Below are positions 32,946 to 39,715 of a stretch of 56,662 nucleotides of DNA, one piece after another. The notes below the pieces were generated by a model. It saw nothing but the letters and a program-made list of their open reading frames with translations. It was not told the origin of the DNA and made no database searches. Origin of the DNA: Myxococcus xanthus (GTDB lineage: Bacteria > Myxococcota > Myxococcia > Myxococcales > Myxococcaceae); NCBI RefSeq assembly GCF_900106535.1, contig NZ_FNOH01000024.1, positions 1 to 56,662 on the forward strand, written 5' to 3'. The position numbers and the translations under genes were made by a program. Position 1 is the first letter of the stretch; each line of letters opens with the position of its first letter.

Positions 32946-35011
32946 TGTTCGCAGGGCTGCGCCGATGGATGGGCGCTCTCGGGGGCAAAGGACGCGAGAG
33001 CGGAAGCAACGAGGTGCTCGACGCGGAGGAGCTGTCCCGGTGGTACTCGGGGCTCGCGCTCGAGGAGCGTCTGGCCATCAGCCGCGAGCTCGCACCGCGC
33101 GTCCGGGCTGTCCGTCCCGCGAGGGAGCCCAGCACGCTGCCAGCCGTCGCGGTCGGGCGGTTGGTCTTCGAGCAGGACGGGCCCCAGGGCCCCATTCCCA
33201 TGCATCACATCAAGGTGGAGCTGTGGGACCGGGACTTCGGCACGCCGGATGACTTCCTGGGGGAGGGGTTCACGGACTCGGATGGATGTTTTTCCATTCG
33301 CTATGACCCGGCCGACGCGGGCGTGAATGACCTGCCCGACCTGGAGGTGCGCTTCTTCGAGCCCCAGCACAGCTTCCGCCCGGATGGGCGGGTGGTGGAG
33401 GCATGGTGCCGCATCGGCTCTGAGAAGGGGCCGGATGACCATGGTGGGCTCCACTACGACTTCGGCACGCTGCGGCTGCCTTACTGGGAGTACGACCCCA
33501 CGACGCCGTTGGCCCGGTTGCTTGTCACGGAGGAGGGGACTCCGCCCACGGCCTACGCGCCGGGGCGCGCGCTGGCGATGCTGAAGGCGGTGGCGCCCAT
33601 CGAGCTCGTCAAGCGCCGCCACCTGCTCCAGGGACGGCTGGGACAGGCGCCGAGCCTGGACAGGATTCAGGCGGACTATCCGGAGGCGATGACGGTGCGG
33701 ATGGAGCGCGAGTCGCCGGGCTCCACGCGCACCGACGCCTTCTTCGGAGAGCGGCTGCTCAACGGCATGTTCTCCACCCTCATGGATGGCGACCCGGAGG
33801 CTCCCGGGGACCCGGAGGCGTTCCGGCTCTACTTCCCGTGGAACGCTTACGAGCAGGACGGCGTCCACTGCCTGCCGGACGTGGACGTGCGGCTGCGGCT
33901 GGTGGAGGGGCGGCTGTTGCCGGTGCGCATCATCCTGGGCATGCGCGAGCCGGGCGCGACGGCGCCGGGCTCTCCCGTGACGCGGCGGAGCTACACGCCC
34001 GCGGACGGCGAGGCCTGGGAGGCCGCCAAGCGGATGGCGCGGGTGAGCGCGACGCTGGAGACGGAGCTGGGCAACCACCTGGGGCAGTGCCACTTCAACG
34101 TGGAGCAGTACGCCATCGCCGCGCACCGCAATCTGCGCCGCAGTCCGCTGCGCTGGCTGCTCATGCCGCACCTGCGGGAGGTGGTCCTCATCAACCACTC
34201 CGCCAACGGCTTCCTCGTGGGACCCACCGGCTACATCACCCGCGCCAGCGCGCTCACCGAGCGCAGCGTGGAGACGCGGCTGTTGCACCTGATGGGCAGC
34301 TACGACTGGAAGGGCTTCGCGCCCGCGCCGCCCATCTGCGAGTCGCACCGCTACGCACGCGCGGCGGGCCTGTTCTGGCGGCTGGTAGGGGAGCACGTGG
34401 ATGCCTTCTTCGCCGAGCACGGCGCGGCGTTGGAGGCGCAGTGGAGCGAGGTGCGGCGCTTCTCGGACGACCTGGTGGGGCACTCGGCGCCCGCCTTCGT
34501 GTGCCGCTACCTGCGCGCGACGGTGCCGGGAAGGGCGGCGCCGTGGTTCGTGCGCTCCGAGCGCATGGACCTGGACGCGAAGGTCGCCGCGACCCACGCC
34601 AAGGCCGTCAGCGCGGTGACCCGGACGGACGCGCCCCAGCCCGGAGAGATGGAGGCGCTCAAGCAGTTGTGCCGGTACGTCATCTACTTCGCGACGTTCC
34701 GCCATGCCTGGGCCAACAACCTCCAATGGGACGACGCGGGCGAGGTGCTCTATGCGTGCCTGGGCCTGCGCTGGGGCAAGGCGGGCGCGCTGTCGACGGA
34801 GGCGGACCATGACGTCGCGCCGCCTCCGGAGGAGGCCACGGAGATGCTGTGGATTTCGTGGATGCTCTCGAAGACGAGCTACGGCTTCCTGCTGGCCAAC
34901 GAGGAGGCGGACGTGCATCCCCGCTTCGTGGAGTGCCTGCGCGCCCACGCCGCCGAGTTCTCCGCGCTGGGGATGGACATCCGCACCGTCAGTTCCCGCA
35001 TCAATATCTAA
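32942..35011 (+). CDS. Second lipoxygenase-fold protein with complete iron ligands
   Basis: 689 residues from the ATG at 32942. It lacks a PLAT domain. A C2-like beta region comes first (GPIPMHHIKVELWDRDFGTP, GEGFTDSDGCFSIRYDPAD), then the lipoxygenase catalytic region. GNHLGQCHFNVEQYAIAAHR aligns with the first enzyme's HxxxxH region and gives His379 and His384; FRHAWANNLQWDDAG gives His588 and Asn592; and the protein ends SSRINI with the canonical C-terminal Ile689. The five iron ligands are thus complete, but overall identity to the neighbour is low. It is divergent from the lipoxygenase operon, about 200 bp apart. It could be a second regiospecific lipoxygenase or a hydroperoxide-converting homologue. 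Upstream in-frame starts at 32864 (GTG) and 32930 (ATG) are alternatives. Confidence 0.85.
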   Translation: MMFAGLRRWMGALGGKGRESGSNEVLDAEELSRWYSGLALEERLAISRELAPRVRAVRPAREPSTLPAVAVGRLVFEQDGPQGPIPMHHIKVELWDRDFGTPDDFLGEGFTDSDGCFSIRYDPADAGVNDLPDLEVRFFEPQHSFRPDGRVVEAWCRIGSEKGPDDHGGLHYDFGTLRLPYWEYDPTTPLARLLVTEEGTPPTAYAPGRALAMLKAVAPIELVKRRHLLQGRLGQAPSLDRIQADYPEAMTVRMERESPGSTRTDAFFGERLLNGMFSTLMDGDPEAPGDPEAFRLYFPWNAYEQDGVHCLPDVDVRLRLVEGRLLPVRIILGMREPGATAPGSPVTRRSYTPADGEAWEAAKRMARVSATLETELGNHLGQCHFNVEQYAIAAHRNLRRSPLRWLLMPHLREVVLINHSANGFLVGPTGYITRASALTERSVETRLLHLMGSYDWKGFAPAPPICESHRYARAAGLFWRLVGEHVDAFFAEHGAALEAQWSEVRRFSDDLVGHSAPAFVCRYLRATVPGRAAPWFVRSERMDLDAKVAATHAKAVSAVTRTDAPQPGEMEALKQLCRYVIYFATFRHAWANNLQWDDAGEVLYACLGLRWGKAGALSTEADHDVAPPPEEATEMLWISWMLSKTSYGFLLANEEADVHPRFVECLRAHAAEFSALGMDIRTVSSRINI

Positions 35012-35486
35012 CACGGCTGCGTCAGGGCCCCGACGGGTGGACGGGGAGACCAGGTGGGCTGCGCGAGGCCGTGGATGGTTTGCGCGGTGGCAGGTGGGGC
35101 AGCGCGGCAGCCAAGTGGCAATCCCCCGGGCCGTGGCGAGCCGTGCGGTGATGAAGCTGTCGCTGGAAGTGCCACAGGCACTGTCCCCCCAGGATGACGC
35201 CCGGAGGGACACCGTCCTGCACGGCCCGCTCCGAGTCCACGGCGAAGTGCAGCCTCCACTGCAACTCCCTCTCCGGCTGTCCCAGGCGCTACGCCAACGA
35301 TTCCCTCGTCGTGTCCATGATGCGAGGAGAGCGCAGGGCGCATACCGCCCGGGAGGTTCCGGTTTCGCGTCGGCGAAGGCGTAGGGGCCTTCCTCCTGTA
35401 TTTCTTCCCAGCGCACGGAGAGCAGCTCATCCTTCTGGCCGCCGCTCTTCGCCAGCTTCCGGTCAGCGAGGACTCTCGCTCTCGCT
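35012..35486 (-). pseudogene. Degraded region with phage-tail-protein fragment
   Basis: Minus-strand 35374-35486 encodes VLADRKLAKSGGQKDELLSV, RWEEIQEEGPYAFADAK, closely matching a segment at 51665-51785 (VLADRKLAKSGGQVDELLSA, CWEEMQEAGPYAFTDGK). The full-length family has the look of a phage baseplate/tail accessory protein. Below it, 35090-35270 holds a further protein-like minus-strand stretch (LQWRLHFAVDSERAVQDGVP, PGVILGGQCLWHFQRQ) of unknown family, with a frame change. No intact gene. Confidence 0.45.
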
Positions 35487-36983
35487 TCAACTGGTCCGAA
35501 GATTGGGGCGCAGACCAGGTCGGCTTGGAATGCAACGGGCGAGCGTGTCGCAGATTCGCGAAAGCTCGTCCGGCGTGTGCGCGGCGAACCCGAGCCGAAC
35601 GGCGTCCAAGCGCCCCTTGGGAAGATAGGTGGAGCCTGGAGCCATCAGCAGGTGCTCCTCACGCGCCCTTGCCACCAACGAGTCGATGCTTCCCTTGCGC
35701 AGGGTCAGCCACAGCGCCAACCCACCCGCCGGCACGGAGTAGTCGAAGCACTCGTCGAGCGCAGGCGTCGCGCGGAGCCGCGAGAGGAGGTGATCTCGGC
35801 GTGCTTTGTATTCTCGACGGGCTCGCCTCGCGTGACGCTGGAGCGTCCCGTCTTCGAAGAGCTCCGCGATGGCGTGCTCTAGGACGACGTCACCTTGTCG
35901 TTCGAGCAGCTCACGCGTTTCCTTCAGCTTGCGAATGCACCCCTCCGACGCGACGAGGTAGCCGAGCCGCACGGTCGGCGCGAGCAGCTTGGACAGCGAC
36001 GCGATGTAGACGACGCGCCGCGATCCTCCGGTCGCGTGGAGCGGTAGCAGCGGCTCACCTTCGAAGTGGTACTCGTAGTCGTAGTCGTCCTCGACGATGG
36101 TGAAGTCGAAGTGCTCGGCGAGCTGTAGCAGCTTTATCCGTCGTTCCGGCGTCATGGAGACCGACGTCGGGTACTGATGATGCGGCGTCACGTAGACGGC
36201 CTTCAGCTTGCCCGACAACCTCCGCGCCGTCTTCTCGAGGACGTCGGTCCTCAATCCCTCGCCATCGATGGGGATGTGCGAGATCTTGGCCCCCGCGAAC
36301 TCGAACGCGCGCCACGCAGGTGCGTAACCTGGCACCTCCACAGCGACCACGTCGCCACGTTCGAGCATCGCCAGTGCGTAGAGGCTGAGCGCGCCCTGCG
36401 ATCCACGTGCGAGGAAGATCTCATCGATGGTTGTGGAGAGCCCGCGAGCCTGATTGACGAAGCTCGAAATCACTTCGCGGAGGCTCGGAGCTCCTGCTGC
36501 GTCGCCGTAGCCCGCCGCTGTTCGGCTGAGAGAGCGAAGCGCCCGCGCGTATGCGCGCGCCAACTCCGCCTGCGGCGCGAGCCGAGGGTCCGGCAACCCA
36601 TCGGTGATCGACACGAGGGAGGTATCCCGACGGAGCAAGGCCGACTTGCGCTGCGTGGGCAATTCGACGTCAGCGAACGCCGAGCGCGGTAGGGAGGCCG
36701 CCACGCGCGTTCCAGAGGCGGGGCGCGTCTCAAGCCACCCCTGGGCGACGAGCTCGTCAACCGCCGCGACGACCACCTTCCGATTCACCCCGAGCTGGTC
36801 TGCGAGGGTTCGGCTTCCCGGTAGCATCGAGCCCGGAGGGAGCCTCCCGCGCTGGATCTCGTGGATGAGCGCTCGGGTGAGCTGCGTCTGCTGCGACACG
36901 GACGTGTCCCGTTCGAGGGTGAAGTCGAAGCGCCACGGTCGCCTGACTGGACCCTCATCATTCTTGATTCTGGGGCTGTCCAT
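35487..36983 (-). CDS. MocR/PdxR-like GntR-aminotransferase regulator
   Basis: 498 residues. Residues 30-100 are a GntR winged HTH (ALIHEIQRGRLPPGSMLPGS, RTLADQLGVNRKVVVAAVDE, LVAQGWLETRPASGTRV). From about 125 on there is a fold type I aminotransferase domain: AGYGDAAGAPSLREVISSFV, ARGSQGALSLYALAMLERGD, VYVTPHHQYPTSVSMTPERR, EDDYDYEYHFEGEP and the PLP-lysine segment YIASLSKLLAPTVRLGYLVA. MocR proteins sense PLP or amino-acid adducts; PdxR members control vitamin B6 genes. Its divergent neighbour is a YggS PLP-homeostasis gene, which makes that gene the likely target. Both ATGs overlap in a CCATGG palindrome if the annotated starts are right. Confidence 0.9.
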   Translation of the reverse strand: MDSPRIKNDEGPVRRPWRFDFTLERDTSVSQQTQLTRALIHEIQRGRLPPGSMLPGSRTLADQLGVNRKVVVAAVDELVAQGWLETRPASGTRVAASLPRSAFADVELPTQRKSALLRRDTSLVSITDGLPDPRLAPQAELARAYARALRSLSRTAAGYGDAAGAPSLREVISSFVNQARGLSTTIDEIFLARGSQGALSLYALAMLERGDVVAVEVPGYAPAWRAFEFAGAKISHIPIDGEGLRTDVLEKTARRLSGKLKAVYVTPHHQYPTSVSMTPERRIKLLQLAEHFDFTIVEDDYDYEYHFEGEPLLPLHATGGSRRVVYIASLSKLLAPTVRLGYLVASEGCIRKLKETRELLERQGDVVLEHAIAELFEDGTLQRHARRARREYKARRDHLLSRLRATPALDECFDYSVPAGGLALWLTLRKGSIDSLVARAREEHLLMAPGSTYLPKGRLDAVRLGFAAHTPDELSRICDTLARCIPSRPGLRPNLRTS

Positions 36984-37827
36984 GGGGCCAGTCTCTTGCC
37001 ATTTACGAACGCGCGCAAGGACGTGCGCGATCCAGGAGGCAACCATCAACACCCCGGCATATTCAACTGCGTACAGCGTCGAGGACTTTCGGCGCAACCT
37101 GGCGACTGTTCGCGGACGCATCGCCGCTGCGTGCGCGCGAGTCGGTCGCGATCCAGTAGAGGTCCGCCTCCTGCCGGTCAGCAAGACCATGCCCGAGGCC
37201 CGCATCCGCATGGCCTACGCGGCTGGCTGCCGCGAACTCGGAGAGAACAAGGTCCAGGAGGCGTTGGGTAAGGCCGAGGCGATGGCAGATCTCACCGACC
37301 TGCGGTGGTCGGTGATCGGGCACCTCCAGACGAACAAAGCGAAGGTCGTCGCGCGCTTCGCCAGCGAGTTTCAGGCGCTGGACAGCCTTCGTGTCGCGGA
37401 GGCGCTCGATCGACGCTTGCAGGTGGAGGGGCGCGCGCTCGACGTGTTGGTGCAGGTCAACACGTCCGGTGAAGCCAGCAAGTTCGGCCTGCCGCCGGAT
37501 GAGGTCGCCCGTTTCTTCCGCGACTTGCCCGCCTTCTCCTCGCTGCGCGTCCGTGGGCTGATGACTCTCGCGCTGCTGTCGGCCGATCCGGCGCGTGTGC
37601 GTCCGTGCTTCACGCTGCTTCGGGAACTGCGCGCGCGGCTGCGTGAGGAGGCGCCGGCTGGCGTCACGATGAACGAGCTCTCGATGGGGATGTCCGGCGA
37701 CTTCGAGTGGGCTGTCGAGGAGGGAGCTACCATCGTGCGCGTGGGACAGGCGATCTTCGGCCCGCGCGCGCTGCCCGACAGTCACTATTGGCCTGAGCCG
37801 AACGCGACCTCAGACCCCACGTCGTAA
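36982..37827 (+). CDS. YggS/PLPBP family pyridoxal-phosphate homeostasis protein
   Basis: About 260 conserved residues: FRRNLATVRGRIAAACARVG, RLLPVSKTMPEARIRMAYAA (PLP lysine in SK), RELGENKVQEALGKAEAMAD, WSVIGHLQTNKAKVVARFAS, VQVNTSGEASKFGLPPDEVA, RVRGLMTLALLSADPARVRP and LSMGMSGDFEWAVEEGATIV with VGQAIFGPR. The family binds PLP and buffers vitamin B6 without known catalysis. The only canonical in-frame start near the domain is the ATG at 36982, which adds about 20 unusual residues and has no ribosome binding site. An ATC codon at 37045 has a perfect AGGAGG five nt upstream and would give the normal family length, so start usage is uncertain. Divergent from the MocR/PdxR-type regulator. Confidence 0.88.
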   Translation: MGPVSCHLRTRARTCAIQEATINTPAYSTAYSVEDFRRNLATVRGRIAAACARVGRDPVEVRLLPVSKTMPEARIRMAYAAGCRELGENKVQEALGKAEAMADLTDLRWSVIGHLQTNKAKVVARFASEFQALDSLRVAEALDRRLQVEGRALDVLVQVNTSGEASKFGLPPDEVARFFRDLPAFSSLRVRGLMTLALLSADPARVRPCFTLLRELRARLREEAPAGVTMNELSMGMSGDFEWAVEEGATIVRVGQAIFGPRALPDSHYWPEPNATSDPTS

Positions 37828-37828
37828 C

Positions 37829-37896
37829 GACCGTCGAAGCCCCCGCCTCATCCATGCCGAGGGCCTCACGCATGGCCGCGACGCGCTTCGACGGTC
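37829..37896. terminator. Nested inverted repeat between convergent genes
   Basis: Perfect 12-bp arms GACCGTCGAAGC (37829-37840) and GCTTCGACGGTC (37885-37896) enclose a second perfect 6-bp pair, CCATGC and GCATGG. It lies exactly between the yggS-like stop and the stop of the convergent GNAT gene, so a bidirectional terminator is likely. Confidence 0.55.
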
Positions 37897-37905
37897 ATCT
37901 GTCGT

Positions 37906-38364
37906 TCAAGCGAGCGACATCCGATATTCGATCACACCAGGCTTCTCTCCGATCCAATCGTAGAGTCGTTGCGCCGTGTGATTGGTTTCTTGAGTATGCC
38001 AGTAGAGACGCCCGCAGGCCTTTGCGCGGGCGCGCTCCTGTACGAACTCGATGAGCTTCTTGCCTGCATGGCGTCCCCGTGTCTCTGGAGCGACGAAGAG
38101 GTCTTCGAGGTAGCAGAAGTCATTCTGCGCCCACGTCGAACGGTGAAAGAGATAGTTGACAAACCCAACGATTCGTTCGCCGTCCACCGCGACGGCCGAG
38201 TGCATCGGCTCGCGGTCGTCGAAGAATCGCTCCCAGGTCGCCTGGGTCACTTCCTCCGGCAAAGTGACCTTGTAGAATTCCTGGTAGCTCTTCCAGTACG
38301 GAAGCCATTGTTCAAAGTCGCCCCTCTCAACAGGGCGAACGATCATGTGATTCTTCTCGCTCAT
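37906..38364 (-). CDS. GNAT family N-acetyltransferase
   Basis: 152 residues with the GNAT fold: MIVRPVERGDFEQWLPYWKS, then IVGFVNYLFHRSTWAQND, the beta4 strand CYLEDLFVAPETRGRHAGKK with the acetyl-CoA pyrophosphate loop (RGRHAGKKLI), and RLYWHTQETNHTAQRLYDWI with the conserved Asn and Tyr near the end. The acceptor is unknown; the family includes amino-glycoside, peptide and small-amine acetyltransferases. A GGAG site lies 9 nt before the ATG. It converges on the YggS-like gene with a nested inverted repeat between them. Confidence 0.9.
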   Translation of the reverse strand: MSEKNHMIVRPVERGDFEQWLPYWKSYQEFYKVTLPEEVTQATWERFFDDREPMHSAVAVDGERIVGFVNYLFHRSTWAQNDFCYLEDLFVAPETRGRHAGKKLIEFVQERARAKACGRLYWHTQETNHTAQRLYDWIGEKPGVIEYRMSLA

Positions 38365-38529
38365 TCCAGCGCTCCTTGTCGTTGGTTCGTGTCAATTTCA
38401 AACGTGAAGGCGCGCGATGCTGGGCATCGCCCTCGTCGCTCGCCAGCGGGAATCGAACCTTCCACGGTCGGGGCTATTACCCTGTCGCAAGTCCCGCGAC
38501 ATGCTCCAGAATTGAGAACTGGACGGGTC

Positions 38530-38845
38530 CAGATGGACTGGCAGATTCCTCGCCTGTTCTTCCTCGAAGCGTAGGCCTTGTCTCCATGGGCCTTCGTCGG
38601 GCGAAAGCGTCGCTGTCCCGTGGGAGTCTTCACCGCAGGTACCGAGTCAATCACCGGGAAGCGCCCGTGCGTGTCGTGCACGTTGGCGGCCGTCAGCGAC
38701 TCGGCCAGCGGCAGTCCCTGGGCCTCTACGAGCAGATGATGCTGACTGCCCGCCTTCGCTCTATCCGTCGGGTTTGGGCCCGTGAGGGCCCCCTTTCGAG
38801 GCCCGCACGGACGAGGAGTCAATACCCGGTGCCGTCGCGAGGTTT
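38530..38845 (-). mobile_element. IS5-family transposase remnant (frameshifted)
   Basis: The parts GIDSSSVRASKGGPHGPKPD (one frame) and LTGPNPTDRAKAGSQHHLLV, EAQGLPLAESLTAANVHDTH, RPTKAHGDKAYASRKNRRG (another frame) match the IS5-type transposase core (D of DSSS, then LTAANVHD and the DKAY aspartate). A frameshift separates them and both ends are missing. The following sequence down to 38380 is not clearly transposase. Confidence 0.6.
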
Positions 38846-38849
38846 GCCG

Positions 38850-39022
38850 AGTCCAAAGGTCGCCATGGCTTCGGCATCGGTGGGCTTGCGGGTGCTGACG
38901 AAGAAGTGCAGTTCGCGGCTTGTCTCGGTGCCGTTCGGTGTAATGACAGAACGCTCTCGAACCAGCGCCAACATACTCCTGGCGTGCGGCAGGTAGTCCT
39001 GCACGCCATGGAAGTGATTCAC
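38850..39022 (-). mobile_element. ISAs1-type transposase remnant
   Basis: Short frame: MLALVRERSVITPNGTETSR, ELHFFVSTRKPTDAEAM. This matches the region of ISAs1-family (H-repeat-associated) transposases where 'v.r....g....e..yy.sS.......l' precedes RGHWGIEN, but the latter is lost. It is fused to the IS5 remnant at about 38845. Confidence 0.4.
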
Positions 39023-39039
39023 GTCAAAGGCCCAACCCC

Positions 39040-39153
39040 ATGGACGCCGCGAAGGCGCCCTTCATCTCCGCAGAGGACTTCCCACACGTCGAGGACGCAA
39101 GCCGTGGGTTGCGCGGCCAGGGCTACGCCTATGTCGAGGATGGCGTCACCTGA
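39040..39153 (+). pseudogene. Short protein-like fragment
   Basis: Thirty-seven codons, MDAAKAPFISAEDFPHVEDA, SRGLRGQGYAYVEDGVT, then TGA. The EDFxxVEDASRGLR pattern resembles the start of alkylsulfatase-like metallo-beta-lactamase proteins, but it is too short to decide. No clear ribosome binding site. Confidence 0.25.
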
Positions 39154-39233
39154 GTGCATCCCGGGTGGTGTCGCAATGGAACCCGATTTTCATGGAGCGT
39201 CTCGACGTAGCGGGCGCCCTGGCCTCCTCGGTA

Positions 39234-39713
39234 TCACCCGCCGCCCGCGCCGCTTCGCAGCAGCAGGGCGGCGCGCTTGATGGCGGCGCGGATGCGGACA
39301 TAGGTTCCACAGCGGCAGACGTTGTCGCTCATCGCCGCGTCGATGTCCGCGTCAGAGGGCTGGGCGTTCTTCTTGAGCAGCGCCACGGCGGCCATGATCT
39401 GCCCCGGCTGGCAGAAGCCGCACTGGGCCACATCTTCCTCCATCCACGCCTGTTGCACGGGATGCAGTCCCTGGGCGCCCAGCCCCTCGATGGTGACCAC
39501 CTCGCGGCCAGACAGCCCACCCACCGGGTGGATGCAGGGGCGGAAGGCCTCGCCGTCCAGGTGGCTGGTGCACGCGCCGCACACGCCCACGCCGCAGCCG
39601 TACTTCGGGCCCGTCACGCCCAGCACGTCGCGCAGCACCCACAGCAGCGACAGGTCCTCGGGCGCCTCCACCAACACCGTCTGGCCATTGAGGATGAACT
39701 GATGTGCCGCCAT
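39234..39713 (-). CDS. (2Fe-2S) subunit of isoquinoline-1-oxidoreductase-type enzyme
   Basis: 159 residues of the small subunit of the xanthine-oxidase family. The plant-ferredoxin-like cluster is PKYGCGVGVCGACTSHLDGE with the fourth Cys in AFRPCIHPV. The second cluster is in the helical domain: AQCGFCQPGQIMAAVALLKK and DNVCRCGTYVRIRAAIKRAA. It passes electrons from the molybdenum centre to an acceptor. The CRCGTY ending is typical of IorA-like two-subunit aldehyde or N-heterocycle dehydrogenases that lack a FAD subunit. Starts 2 nt after the stop of the molybdopterin subunit gene, so they form one operon. Confidence 0.92.
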   Translation of the reverse strand: MAAHQFILNGQTVLVEAPEDLSLLWVLRDVLGVTGPKYGCGVGVCGACTSHLDGEAFRPCIHPVGGLSGREVVTIEGLGAQGLHPVQQAWMEEDVAQCGFCQPGQIMAAVALLKKNAQPSDADIDAAMSDNVCRCGTYVRIRAAIKRAALLLRSGAGGG

Positions 39714-39715
39714 GC

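Noticed and set aside
32831..35416. 861-codon minus-strand frame opposite the second lipoxygenase
   Set aside because: Composition is His/Arg/Ala-rich with no recognisable domain; the plus-strand reading has conserved catalytic residues.
38430..38480. tRNA-like T-arm (GGTTCGATTCCC on the minus strand)
   Set aside because: The five-base T stem does not pair and no acceptor, D or anticodon arm could be placed; chance similarity near the IS5 remnant.
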